DNA of 12,648 nt from an uncultured bacterium (GTDB lineage: Bacteria; Bacillota; Clostridia; Oscillospirales; Ruminococcaceae). Positions 1-7,011 of the stretch are shown here, piece after piece. The notes under the pieces were generated by a model. The model was given only the letters and a program-made list of their open reading frames with translations. It was not told the DNA's origin and made no database searches. The stretch's first letter is position 1. Each line of letters starts with the position of its first letter. The translations under genes were made by a program, and so were the position numbers. The stretch lies in NCBI GenBank assembly GCA_905214265.1, contig CAJMLQ010000089.1, positions 1-12,648 on the forward strand, read 5' to 3'.

Positions 1-528
1 CGCGCCGGCTTGGACCTCCACGGAAAGCAGAATCTGATGGCGGGTCTGATTGATCCCACAGGATTCAAACCGGCTGAGAATGCGGGTCGACACGCTTCCC
101 TCCGGCAGAAAGCGATAGGTCAGCGACGGTCCCTTGCCGGACAGCAGCCCGCTTCCCAGTAAAGAGCCCAGCGGGATTTTCAACTCCCGTTGTCCCGCCT
201 GCTGAAGATTTTGAAGGATCTGTCCGGTCACCTGTAACTTCAGCCGGTTTACCGCCTGCATGTTGACTTCCACGGCCTGAATCTCGCCCTCCTGACTCCG
301 GGAGACCGCAACCAGAGGCGTCTCTGCAAAGGCGGCAACCACATTCTCAATTCCCTGGTTCATCGCCGCCTCTGCCGCGACCCGTGAGCGGTATTCCGCC
401 ATGGTGACCGCCACCGGCCGCAGATTTTTTTCGACGGCAGCATACAGTACGCCGGCCGCCAGCAAAACCGCCGCCAGAATCCAGAACGCCGGATTTCCCC
501 GCCGCTTCCGCCTGCGTCTCAGACCCAT
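1..528 (-). CDS. yunB: Sporulation protein YunB, partial (N-terminal 176 residues; C-terminus beyond window)
   Basis: Reading the minus strand from the ATG at 528 gives 176 open codons to the window edge. The protein starts with a very basic stretch (MGLRRRRKRR), then one hydrophobic segment at about residues 15-34, as expected for a membrane-anchored sporulation protein. Next come the features I associate with YunB: RPVAVTMAEYRSR, an alanine-rich helix leading to NQGIENVVA, the VEVNMQAVNRLK stretch, IPLGSLLGSGLLSGKGP, and FESCGINQTRHQILL near the edge. YunB of Bacillus subtilis is a roughly 250-residue protein made in the mother cell under sigma-E. Its molecular role is poorly known. The start is supported by an AAAGGGGG ribosome binding site about 8 bases upstream. 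The gene is separated from pfkA by a strong terminator and is probably a single transcription unit. A good sigma-E promoter was not evident. The family call is confident; the function beyond sporulation is not. Confidence 0.85.
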   Translation of the reverse strand, partial: MGLRRRRKRRGNPAFWILAAVLLAAGVLYAAVEKNLRPVAVTMAEYRSRVAAEAAMNQGIENVVAAFAETPLVAVSRSQEGEIQAVEVNMQAVNRLKLQVTGQILQNLQQAGQRELKIPLGSLLGSGLLSGKGPSLTYRFLPEGSVSTRILSRFESCGINQTRHQILLSVEVQAGA

Positions 529-599
529 AAAACCGCCCCCTTTTTCCTATATCCTATGCAAAAGAAAAAAAACGGTCACCTTTCCGCCCCAAAACGCCA

Positions 600-633
600 A
601 AAAGCGCCCCGTCTTAATTGACGGGGCGCTTTT
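600..633 (-). terminator. Intrinsic terminator after pfkA
   Basis: A perfect 14-bp stem (600-613 with 620-633, core GCGCCCCGTC) closes a 6-base loop, TTAATT. On the minus strand the stem ends in TTTTT and is followed by a T-rich stretch. It lies about 13 bases past the pfkA stop codon. The stem is flanked by an A tract on one side and a T tract on the other, so it could act in both directions, but no plus-strand gene feeds into it. Confidence 0.93.
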
Positions 634-645
634 GAAAGAACCTGC

Positions 646-1611
646 TCAAAAAGAAATATCGTTGGCAATATTATAGAGATCCATGGGGAATTCCTTTTTC
701 ATCGCAAGAGCTTCCTGAATATCAAAATCGACAATTTCGCCATGCTGCTGGCCAACGACCCGATTGCCGATGCCCTGGCTCAGCAGTTCCACCGCGTGAT
801 AGCCCATTTTGCTGGCGACGACGCGGTCTGTAACTGTGGGGTTTCCACCGCGCTGCACATGACCCAAGATGGTTTCACGGGCTTCGATACCCGTGCGAGC
901 CTCGATCTCCTGGGCGATTCCCTTCACGTTGCCAATACCTTCCGCCACCATAACGATGAAATGCTTTTTGCCGAGAGCGCGGGCAGTCTCGATCTTCTCG
1001 ATCATCTGATCCATGTTCAGGCCGATTTCCGGGACAACAATATAGGTGGCGCCGCAGGCAATGCCGCAGTTCAGGGCGATGTATCCGGCACGGCGGCCCA
1101 TAACTTCCACCACGCTGCAGCGGTCATGAGACTGGGCGGTATCGCGAATCTTATCCACCATTTCCATCGCAGTGTTCATCGCGGTGTCATAGCCGATGGT
1201 ATACTCCGTGCAGGCGATGTCATTGTCAATGGTCCCGGGCAAACCCACGCAGGGGATGCCCACGGAGGACAGATCACCGGCCCCGCGGAAGGAGCCGTCG
1301 CCGCCGATGACAACTAGGCCGTCCATGCCGACCTTCTGACACATCTCTTTACCCTTCAGCACGCCTTCCATTTCGCGAAATTCCTTGCACCGGGCGGTGT
1401 AAAGAATCGTACCGCCGCGCTGGATGACATCAGAAACGCTGCGCATATTCATCTCGACCATGTCGCCGTTGATCAGGCCGTTGTATCCCCGCATTACGCC
1501 GAGAACCCGCATATTCTTTTTTAAAGCGGCACGCACTACAGCGCGGACTGCAGCATTCATGCCGGGCGCGTCGCCGCCGCTTGTCAGTACACCAATTGTT
1601 TTGACGTTCAT
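646..1611 (-). CDS. pfkA: ATP-dependent 6-phosphofructokinase
   Basis: This enzyme phosphorylates fructose 6-phosphate to fructose 1,6-bisphosphate with ATP, the committed step of glycolysis in the cytosol. The 321-residue length matches bacterial PfkA (about 320). Visible motifs are the nucleotide loop SGGDAPGMN at 11-19, IGGDGS at 102-107, the catalytic PGTIDND at 125-131 (Asp129 as base), MGRRAGYIA at 171-179, AEG at 223-225 and HVQRGG at 251-256. Glycine in GGDGS and in PGTIDND marks the ATP type; pyrophosphate-dependent enzymes typically carry Asp and Lys at these two positions. The N-terminal arginines in AAVRAVVR correspond to the allosteric ADP/PEP site of the E. coli enzyme. I chose the ATG at 1611 because GGAGG sits 7 bases upstream; a longer reading from 1632 would place that site inside the gene. 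The gene has its own promoter and terminator and follows the phosphohexomutase gene. Confidence 0.97.
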   Translation of the reverse strand: MNVKTIGVLTSGGDAPGMNAAVRAVVRAALKKNMRVLGVMRGYNGLINGDMVEMNMRSVSDVIQRGGTILYTARCKEFREMEGVLKGKEMCQKVGMDGLVVIGGDGSFRGAGDLSSVGIPCVGLPGTIDNDIACTEYTIGYDTAMNTAMEMVDKIRDTAQSHDRCSVVEVMGRRAGYIALNCGIACGATYIVVPEIGLNMDQMIEKIETARALGKKHFIVMVAEGIGNVKGIAQEIEARTGIEARETILGHVQRGGNPTVTDRVVASKMGYHAVELLSQGIGNRVVGQQHGEIVDFDIQEALAMKKEFPMDLYNIANDISF

Positions 1612-1667
1612 GGATAACCCTCCAGTAATCATTCTGCATTTTTACCATGTAATCGAATACAATATCC

Positions 1668-1695
1668 ATTGTAGTGTTTTTTGGACGGCTGTCAA
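1668..1695 (-). promoter_or_regulatory. Sigma-A type promoter of pfkA
   Basis: On the minus strand, TTGACA (1690-1695, perfect -35) is followed by a 16-base spacer and TACAAT (1668-1673, 5 of 6 match to -10). The predicted transcript start is near 1661, giving a leader of about 50 bases before the pfkA ATG. No terminator is visible between the upstream pgm stop and this promoter, so read-through from pgm is also possible. Confidence 0.8.
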
Positions 1696-1734
1696 GGGAA
1701 TTTTTCAAGATTGTGCGAATTATCCATAAAGTTG

Positions 1735-3447
1735 TCACATTTTTAACAGTTTTGTAAAGCTCTCCTGCAAATCACTCTCTTTCTCCCGGGCAGACGCCTC
1801 GTCCCTGGAGACGACGAAATAATAAATCTTGATTTTGGGCTCTGTGCCGGAAGGACGAATGACCGCTTTGGAACCACTGGCCAGCTCATACATAAGCACG
1901 TCTGATTTGGGCAGGTCAATGGGTTCCTGCTTTCCGGAGGCGCAGTCCGTGCGGACGCCAGCCAGATAATCACCGAACGCCGCCACTGCATCGCCGCCGA
2001 TCTCTTTTGCAGGATTTTCCCGCAAGGACTTCATAATGGCCGCCATATTCTCCATTCCCGCAGCTCCCTCAAAGGCGAAACTCTGCTGCGTGCAGAGGTA
2101 GTAGCCATAGGTCTCATACAGCGCGTCCAGAACATCTGCCAGGCTCTTTCCTTCCTTGGAATAGAACGCCGCCATCTCACAGATAAGCATCGATGCGACA
2201 ACGGCATCCTTGTCCCGGACATAGGTTCCGGCTAGGTAGCCGTAGCTTTCTTCGTAGCCGAAAATGAAGCGGTCTTCCTCCCCTGCCGCCTCCATCCGAC
2301 CGATCTGCTCGCCGATGAATTTGAAACCGGTGAGGACATTCAGCAGTTCCACGCCGTGCTTCTCCGCAACACGGGCGGCAAGATCCGTCGTTACGATGGT
2401 CTTAACGGCCAGCGGACGGGCGGGCAGTGTCCCCATTGCCTTCCGCTGGGATGCAATATAGTCCAGCAGCAGGACGCCGACCTCGTTGCCGGTAAGCAGC
2501 TTGTAGTCGCCGTGGACCTTCACTGCGATGCCTACCCGGTCACAGTCAGGGTCTGTTGCCAACAACAGGTCCGAACCGGTTTCCTCACAGTATTTCATGC
2601 CCAGTTCTAGAGCCTGTTTGATTTCGGGGTTCGGGAAGGGGCAGGTAGGGAAATTCCCATCCGGGTTTTCCTGTTCCCGAACGACTGTAACATCCTGAAT
2701 ACCGATACGTTTGAGGATTTCCCGGACCGGCTTATTCCCGGTGCCGTTGAGAGGAGTATAAACCACCTTAAAACCGCTGGTTTTCACGATCTCTGAATGG
2801 ATGGACTGTTTGAGAACGTTTTCGTAGTAACGCTCCACCGTATCTTCGCCGATATAGGCGATCATTCCGGAGGCCAGCGCCTCGTCAAAATCCACCAGCT
2901 TCACGTTTTCAAACTCGTTGACCGCCAGAATATTGGCCAGAACCGCATCGGCTGTCTCGTTGGTGATCTGGCAGCCGTCCGCGCCATATGCCTTATAACC
3001 ATTGTACTTAGCGGGGTTGTGGCTGGCCGTAATCATCACGCCCATGGAGCATTTCAGATCCCGCACTGCAAAGGACAGAGCTGGAGTGGGCATCAGCTGC
3101 GGATAAAGATAGGCCTTGACACCGTTGGCGGCGCAGACTCGGGCCACCTCCCGGGCGAAAACATCCGATTTGATGCGGCTGTCGTAACTGATGGCCACGG
3201 AGCCGTTCCGCTCATTCTGATTGACGTAGTCCGCCAGGCCCTGAGTTGCCTTCCGAACCGTGTAGATATTCATCCGGTTGGTCCCGGCACCAATGACACC
3301 GCGAAGCCCACCAGTGCCAAACTCCAGATCCCGGTAAAACCGGTCGTTCAGCTCGTCTTCATTGTCCTTAACTGATTCCAGCTCGGCAATGAGGTCCGGA
3401 TCTTCCAGGGTATGAGCCATCCACTCCAGATATTTTTCGTTTTTCAT
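1735..3447 (-). CDS. pgcA: Alpha-phosphohexomutase (phosphoglucomutase/phosphomannomutase)
   Basis: This cytosolic enzyme interconverts hexose 1- and 6-phosphates, linking glycolysis to glycogen and cell-surface sugar synthesis. The 570-residue protein shows the four-domain layout of the family. The active-site phosphoserine is in TASHNP (140-145, Ser142), the metal loop is DPDCDR (299-304), the sugar-binding loop is GYEESYG (397-403), and the phosphate-binding loop is RPSGTEPK (531-538). Also visible are GTGGLRG near residue 45 and TPLNGTG near 231. The length and the DPDCDR and GYEESYG variants fit the long PgcA/PGM2-like group, whose members can act on glucose, mannose or pentose phosphates; the sequence alone does not fix the preferred sugar. 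The ATG at 3447 is chosen because GGAGG lies 8 bases upstream; a TTG at 3462 would overlap that site. It precedes pfkA and has its own consensus promoter. Confidence 0.93.
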   Translation of the reverse strand: MKNEKYLEWMAHTLEDPDLIAELESVKDNEDELNDRFYRDLEFGTGGLRGVIGAGTNRMNIYTVRKATQGLADYVNQNERNGSVAISYDSRIKSDVFAREVARVCAANGVKAYLYPQLMPTPALSFAVRDLKCSMGVMITASHNPAKYNGYKAYGADGCQITNETADAVLANILAVNEFENVKLVDFDEALASGMIAYIGEDTVERYYENVLKQSIHSEIVKTSGFKVVYTPLNGTGNKPVREILKRIGIQDVTVVREQENPDGNFPTCPFPNPEIKQALELGMKYCEETGSDLLLATDPDCDRVGIAVKVHGDYKLLTGNEVGVLLLDYIASQRKAMGTLPARPLAVKTIVTTDLAARVAEKHGVELLNVLTGFKFIGEQIGRMEAAGEEDRFIFGYEESYGYLAGTYVRDKDAVVASMLICEMAAFYSKEGKSLADVLDALYETYGYYLCTQQSFAFEGAAGMENMAAIMKSLRENPAKEIGGDAVAAFGDYLAGVRTDCASGKQEPIDLPKSDVLMYELASGSKAVIRPSGTEPKIKIYYFVVSRDEASAREKESDLQESFTKLLKM

Positions 3448-3527
3448 CCAAAATTCCTCCAACTCTGCTTTTTTTCGTTTTTCTTCCCAAAAAGGCAGAT
3501 CTAATTTTAGTTATCTTCCCACTTCTT

Positions 3528-3556
3528 ATCATAATATATCCGAAAAACAATGTCAA
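3528..3556 (-). promoter_or_regulatory. Sigma-A type promoter of the phosphohexomutase gene
   Basis: On the minus strand, TTGACA (3551-3556, perfect) is followed by a 17-base spacer and TATGAT (3528-3533, 5 of 6). The transcript would start near 3521 and carry a leader of roughly 70 bases rich in A and T. The promoter sits only about 10 bases beyond the T-rich tail of the oadB terminator, so the two units are packed tightly but separated. Confidence 0.82.
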
Positions 3557-3569
3557 TTGGCACATATCC

Positions 3570-3605
3570 CGAAAAAAGGAAGAACCGCCGGGAAAATCCC
3601 GGCGG
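3570..3605 (-). terminator. Intrinsic terminator after oadB-like gene
   Basis: A perfect 8-bp GC stem (CCGCCGGG 3585-3592 with CCCGGCGG 3598-3605) closes an AAAAT loop. On the minus strand it is followed by TTCTTCCTTTTTTC. It starts 8 bases beyond the oadB stop codon and ends the oadG-oadB transcript before the next promoter. Confidence 0.9.
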
Positions 3606-3612
3606 CTATGAA

Positions 3613-4755
3613 TTATCCGAGTATCGAAATCAGTACGCCTGCTGCAACTGCAGAACCAATAACGCCCGCAACGTTGGGCCCCATCGCATGCATGAGCAGG
3701 AAGTTGGTCGGGTCGGTCTCTGCGCCGACCTTCTGGGAAACACGGGCCGCCATCGGGACTGCGGAAACGCCGGCAGAACCGATGAGGGGGTTGACCTTTC
3801 CACCGGTGGCCAGATACATGAGCTTGCCGAACAGCACGCCACATGCGGTCCCCAAACAGAAGGCAATCAAACCGAGGGCGACGATTTTAATCGTATCCCA
3901 GGTCAGGAACACATCGTAAGTCGTGGTAGCGCCAACCGTCACACCGAGGAAGATTGTAATGATGTTCATCAGCTCATTCTGAGCGGTCTTGACCAAACGA
4001 TCGACCACGCCGGATTCCCGCATCAGGTTGCCGAGCATCAGCATGCCCACCAGCGGAGCGGCATCCGGGACCAGGAAGGAAACCAGCAGGGTGACGATGA
4101 TCGGGAAAATAATTTTCTCTGTCCGGGAAACCGGGCGGAGCTGTCCCATCACGACTGCGCGTTCCTTTTTCGTCGTCAGTGCTCTCATAATCGGCGGCTG
4201 AATCAGCGGGACCAAGGCCATGTAAGAGTACGCCGCCACGGCAATAGAGCCGATCATCTGCTCGTTTCCGCCAGCCAGCAGGGTTTTCGCCGTATAGATC
4301 GCGGTCGGACCGTCCGCGCCGCCGATAATGGCGATGGAACCGGCCTCCTGGGGAGTGAAGCCCAGAACCATGGCGCCGATAAAAGTAAAGAAAATGCCGC
4401 CCTGGGCAGCTGCGCCCAGCAAAAAGCTCTTCGGATTGGCAATCAGCGGTCCGAAGTCCGTCATCGTGCCAATGCCGAGGAAAATCAACGGCGGATAAAT
4501 TCCCAGTTTGACACCTCTGTACAGCCAGTAAAGCAGGCCGCCTTCCGTGTAGGAGCTTAATCCTGCCAAGGGGATGTTGGCCAGCAGCATGCCGAATGCA
4601 ATCGGCAGCAGAAGCAGCGGCTCAAACTGTTTGACAATCGCCAGGTAAATGAGCAGGCAGGAGACACCAATCATCACCAGCTGTCTCCAGTCCATATTCA
4701 TGAATCCCGAACCGGTCCACAAGTCGCCGACGCTCTGCATAAAGGTTTCGATCAT
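3613..4755 (-). CDS. oadB: Sodium-translocating decarboxylase beta subunit (OadB/GcdB/MmdB family)
   Basis: The beta subunit is the membrane carboxybiotin decarboxylase and Na+ channel of oxaloacetate, methylmalonyl-CoA or glutaconyl-CoA decarboxylase complexes. It releases CO2 from carboxybiotin and exports Na+. The 380-residue protein is full length for the family and hydrophobic throughout, with about 9-10 membrane segments. Signature stretches are GIYPPLIFLGIGTMTDFGPLIANP (85-108), IIGGADGPTAIYT (143-155, with Asp148 matching the essential Asp of Klebsiella OadB), AYSYMALVP (175-183), TVGATT (273-278), and NPLIGSAGVSAVPMAARV (322-339, where Ser327 probably matches the second essential site). 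The start at 4755 has AAGGA 9 bases upstream. The gamma gene lies 31 bases upstream. Which carboxylic acid is used depends on an alpha subunit that is not in this window, so the symbol is by family only. Confidence 0.93.
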   Translation of the reverse strand: MIETFMQSVGDLWTGSGFMNMDWRQLVMIGVSCLLIYLAIVKQFEPLLLLPIAFGMLLANIPLAGLSSYTEGGLLYWLYRGVKLGIYPPLIFLGIGTMTDFGPLIANPKSFLLGAAAQGGIFFTFIGAMVLGFTPQEAGSIAIIGGADGPTAIYTAKTLLAGGNEQMIGSIAVAAYSYMALVPLIQPPIMRALTTKKERAVVMGQLRPVSRTEKIIFPIIVTLLVSFLVPDAAPLVGMLMLGNLMRESGVVDRLVKTAQNELMNIITIFLGVTVGATTTYDVFLTWDTIKIVALGLIAFCLGTACGVLFGKLMYLATGGKVNPLIGSAGVSAVPMAARVSQKVGAETDPTNFLLMHAMGPNVAGVIGSAVAAGVLISILG

Positions 4756-4786
4756 CTTTCCAGGTCCTTTCTGTCAGTATTTCCGT

Positions 4787-5164
4787 TTAAAACGGACGGG
4801 TGCTCTCCACTGCGCCGGCTCTGCCCCAGGCAAGCCGGTTCTTGCGGACCCGTTTGATGCTCTTTACAACATAGGATTTTCCGTCGCCCTCCTCCGCCAG
4901 AATGGCAGAGATGGCTCCGGTTATGGCGGCAACGACATCGTCGCTCAACCCCTCAGAAACGACCTCGACGACCTGAGGCTTTGGCGCGGGGGCCGGCTTT
5001 TTCTCTGCTTTCGGAGCAGAAGCACCGCGTTTTACCGACGCAGCGATCTTGCCGAACAGATAAATGACCAGAACCAGCAAAACCAGCGCGGCGAAAACCA
5101 CGACCAGACCCGTCAGGACCACGGCCATGGTAAAGGTCCAGTCGACGTTCAGACAAACGTTCAT
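4787..5164 (-). CDS. oadG: Sodium-translocating decarboxylase gamma-type subunit (OadG family)
   Basis: Gamma subunits are small single-pass membrane proteins that hold the cytosolic alpha subunit onto the beta subunit. This 125-residue protein fits: one hydrophobic helix at about residues 13-38 (AVVLTGLVVVFAALVLLVLVIYLFG), a lysine/alanine/proline-rich linker (about 46-66), then a short predicted amphipathic stretch, SDDVVAAITGAISAILAEE, and a tail ending WGRAGAVESTRPF. In Gram-positive versions this C-terminal stretch and tail are common. No biotin attachment motif (MKM) is present, so it is not itself the biotin carrier. The start at 5164 has AGGAG 9 bases upstream. It is first in a two-gene transcript with the beta subunit and has a strong promoter and a roughly 130-base leader. 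The family call is good; the exact complex is unknown. Confidence 0.85.
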   Translation of the reverse strand: MNVCLNVDWTFTMAVVLTGLVVVFAALVLLVLVIYLFGKIAASVKRGASAPKAEKKPAPAPKPQVVEVVSEGLSDDVVAAITGAISAILAEEGDGKSYVVKSIKRVRKNRLAWGRAGAVESTRPF

Positions 5165-5202
5165 ATATCCGATCTCCTTTTATAAATTGGGCTTTATGTA
5201 GA

Positions 5203-5224
5203 CCCCGCTGCACCTGCAGCAGGA
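5203..5224 (-). other. Hairpin in the oadG leader
   Basis: On the minus strand the leader folds as TCCTGCTGC, loop AGGT, GCAGCGGGG: nine pairs including two G-U. It is preceded by a long pyrimidine run and is not followed by a T tract, so it is not a normal terminator. It lies about 40 bases before the ATG and does not cover the ribosome binding site. A regulatory role is only a possibility. Confidence 0.4.
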
Positions 5225-5301
5225 AGGAAGAAAGGAAAAACAACGGAAACGGCATTTCAAAAAGAAATACCAAACTTCCCCATCTTAATGATATTGTTTT
5301 T

Positions 5302-5330
5302 ATTATATCGTATCCTTTTCTTTTTGTCTA
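5302..5330 (-). promoter_or_regulatory. Sigma-A type promoter of the oadG-oadB unit
   Basis: On the minus strand, TAGACA (5325-5330, 5 of 6 match to TTGACA) is followed by a 17-base spacer and a perfect TATAAT (5302-5307). The transcript would begin near 5295, giving a leader of about 130 bases. The promoter lies downstream of the terminator of the neighbouring ECF operon, so this is an independent unit. Confidence 0.85.
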
Positions 5331-5406
5331 CACTTCCGCCGCATTTTTTTCAAAATTCGTAACAAAAATGCCGCCGGTTCCTTGGTGAAAACGATACTTG
5401 CAGCCA

Positions 5407-5439
5407 GTAAAAAACCGCCCCAGCTTTCCCGGAGCGGCT
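5407..5439 (-). terminator. Intrinsic terminator of the ECF sigma operon
   Basis: On the minus strand AGCCGCTCC (5431-5439) pairs with GGGGCGGTT (5413-5421), allowing two G-U pairs, around a 9-base loop. The stem runs straight into TTTTTTAC. It starts 5 bases after the last stop codon of the operon. Confidence 0.85.
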
Positions 5440-5444
5440 CTTAT

Positions 5445-6323
5445 TCATTCATAGCTTTCGTAAGCTTCCGTCTCGTAATTCTCCCATCCGTCGCAGAGAG
5501 ACGCCAGTTTTTCAGCTGAAAACTCCCACTGATAAGTGTCATAGAGGCTCAGGCTCAGCCGGCCGTCATTCTGGACGATTTCAATTCGAGGTCCCGGAAG
5601 GTTCAGTCCAGCCAAGCAGTCCAGCACCCTGCGCGCTTTTTCTGCAAAGGTGGCGGCGCTTTCGAAATTTTCATCCAGATGGACCGTCAGATACTGGTCC
5701 CCCAGCAGCTTTTTCACTTCCGGATAGGTCGTATCCTCCTGGAAGTTGGTATCCAGCCCGCTTTGCAGATAGAGACGGCAGGTCACGGAGGTAATGCCCT
5801 CAGCCGCCGCGGCACGGTAAACGTCCTCTTCGATCTGATCTGACAGCCTGGTTTCCAGACGTTCCCGGACAACGATGTTTTGATAAGCGGCTGGAATTAT
5901 CGCCAGTCCAAAGCTGCCGAAAATCAGCAGAAAGCAGACAAACATGCTCAGAAAGTCGTATCGGAGCCGGCAGCCCTTGGCCGTAAAGGTGTTGGCCAGG
6001 ATCTCGACCCCGATCAGAATCAAAATAACCGGCGCAAATTTCGCGGCGGTGAAAATGCTGAAGCTCGGGTTGAACAGGCCGATCAGCAGCAGCACCCCAG
6101 CTGCGACCAGGGAAATCCCCAGCGTCACCCGGCCTACTCTGCGTTCCTGCACAGGAGGTCCTGCCTGGACGAATCCGCCCGGCTGTGGTGGCTGGAATGG
6201 GGGCGGCGCGGACTTCCACTCATCGTCTGTGTGCTGTTCCGGAGCTGGACCGGAAGATTCACCGGAGGATTGTTCTGTTTCAAAAGACGGCTCCTGCGGA
6301 ACCGGAATTTCATCGATGTTCAT
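5445..6323 (-). CDS. Membrane protein with proline-rich N-terminus and unrecognised C-terminal domain (LiaF/DUF5668-like membrane part)
   Basis: I do not recognise a specific function. The 292-residue protein has three parts. Residues 1-60 are acidic, then proline- and glutamine-rich (PPFQPPQPGG), and look disordered. Residues 63-146 hold three hydrophobic helices at about 64-83, 96-113 and 124-145; the run GRVTLGISLVAAGVLLLIGL followed by FAPVILILIGVEILAN resembles the membrane modules of DUF5668 and LiaF-type proteins. Residues 150-292 form a soluble, acidic domain with no cysteine pair or catalytic motif that I can see, ending in many Tyr and Glu residues. It is the last gene of the ECF sigma operon, 34 bases after the preceding stop. 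The ATG at 6323 is used because AAAGGA lies 10 bases upstream; a TTG at 6347 would overlap that site. By position it may sense or respond to a membrane condition; that is inference. Confidence 0.75.
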   Translation of the reverse strand: MNIDEIPVPQEPSFETEQSSGESSGPAPEQHTDDEWKSAPPPFQPPQPGGFVQAGPPVQERRVGRVTLGISLVAAGVLLLIGLFNPSFSIFTAAKFAPVILILIGVEILANTFTAKGCRLRYDFLSMFVCFLLIFGSFGLAIIPAAYQNIVVRERLETRLSDQIEEDVYRAAAAEGITSVTCRLYLQSGLDTNFQEDTTYPEVKKLLGDQYLTVHLDENFESAATFAEKARRVLDCLAGLNLPGPRIEIVQNDGRLSLSLYDTYQWEFSAEKLASLCDGWENYETEAYESYE

Positions 6324-6357
6324 AGATTCTGCATCCTTTCTTTGCAATTTTACCAGA

Positions 6358-6909
6358 TCATTCCCCGCGGTAGGGTGTGATCTCGTCGTTGGAGGCCTGC
6401 TTCTTGCCGCCCTTCATAAAATGAACGCCCAGGATGATGACCAGGATCGCCACCAGCATCTGCGGCAGCTTATAATAAATCTCCCAGAGCCAGCCTAGAT
6501 AGTCGTAGCCGAAGACCTGCATGACCCACTCCAAAATGCTCCGTGCAAACAGGTTGAAAAGCATGACTGCACCGATAAAAACGCATCCCCACCCCAAAAG
6601 TGCATTTTGCTTGCGGAACAGCGCCAACTCCTTTACCTTGGTTCCGTTGAACAGGCCGAAGAAAAATTCATCCGGCGCAGCGGCCAACCGCTCGGGAGAA
6701 TATGAGGCCAGATTCAGGTTGTCAAAAAAGGCGTAAAACCAGATGACCGGAAGCGCCATCAGCAAAATCCCCATGCTGAGGGTGGCGGAAAGCGCGATGT
6801 CCCCCCAGAACAGCAGCATCAGCGTCATGCCACGTTTCATCTTGCCCAGATACATATGGCCCGCCCCCGGCATCAATCCAAAGAAAATCGCCAAGCCTTT
6901 GCTTTTCAT
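6358..6909 (-). CDS. Multi-pass membrane protein with TM2-like N-terminal motif, third gene of ECF operon
   Basis: A 183-residue protein of unknown function. Its start, KSKGLAIFFGLMPGAGHMYLGKMKRGMTL, resembles the TM2-domain pattern (G..PG.GHMYLG..). Hydrophobic helices lie at about residues 5-20, 29-43, 46-63, 104-122 and 151-164. A short polar loop at 66-100 separates the two halves, and the C-terminus is charged (KGGKKQASNDE). It sits 102 bases after the anti-sigma stop and 34 bases before the last operon gene. The start is uncertain. AAAGGA is 11 bases before the ATG at 6909 and about 8 bases before a GTG at 6912, so the GTG may be the real start. A longer reading from a TTG at 6975 has no ribosome binding site. 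The arrangement suggests it is co-controlled by the sigma factor, not that it is a known enzyme. Confidence 0.75.
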   Translation of the reverse strand: MKSKGLAIFFGLMPGAGHMYLGKMKRGMTLMLLFWGDIALSATLSMGILLMALPVIWFYAFFDNLNLASYSPERLAAAPDEFFFGLFNGTKVKELALFRKQNALLGWGCVFIGAVMLFNLFARSILEWVMQVFGYDYLGWLWEIYYKLPQMLVAILVIILGVHFMKGGKKQASNDEITPYRGE

Positions 6910-7011
6910 CACCACATCCGTCCTTTCATCCCGCTTATCCTGCTCCTCCCGATTTCCGTAATTCCACATACCCAAAATCCATACTTTCTGCTCTGCCGAA
7001 GTCCCGGCTGA

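Noticed and set aside
551..558. Possible sigma-E -10 (CATAGGAT on the minus strand) before yunB
   Set aside because: It matches part of the CATACAAT consensus, but no acceptable -35 is found 13-15 bases upstream, so it is not listed as a promoter.
742..1317. Long plus-strand open frame opposite pfkA
   Set aside because: It mirrors the codon structure of a clear pfkA gene, has no ribosome binding site and gives a low-complexity His/Asp-rich product.
3550..4560. 336-codon plus-strand open frame opposite oadB
   Set aside because: The product is an unstructured Arg/Asn/His-rich chain, and the minus strand encodes a textbook OadB.
5386..5399. cre-like sequence (TGAAAACGATA) upstream of the oadG promoter
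   Set aside because: Only the first half fits the catabolite-repression consensus; the second half does not, and it lies about 60 bases upstream of the -35.
6910..6975. N-terminal extension of the TM2-like protein from a TTG at 6975
   Set aside because: There is no ribosome binding site before it, and the added residues are charged and unlike the start of a membrane protein.
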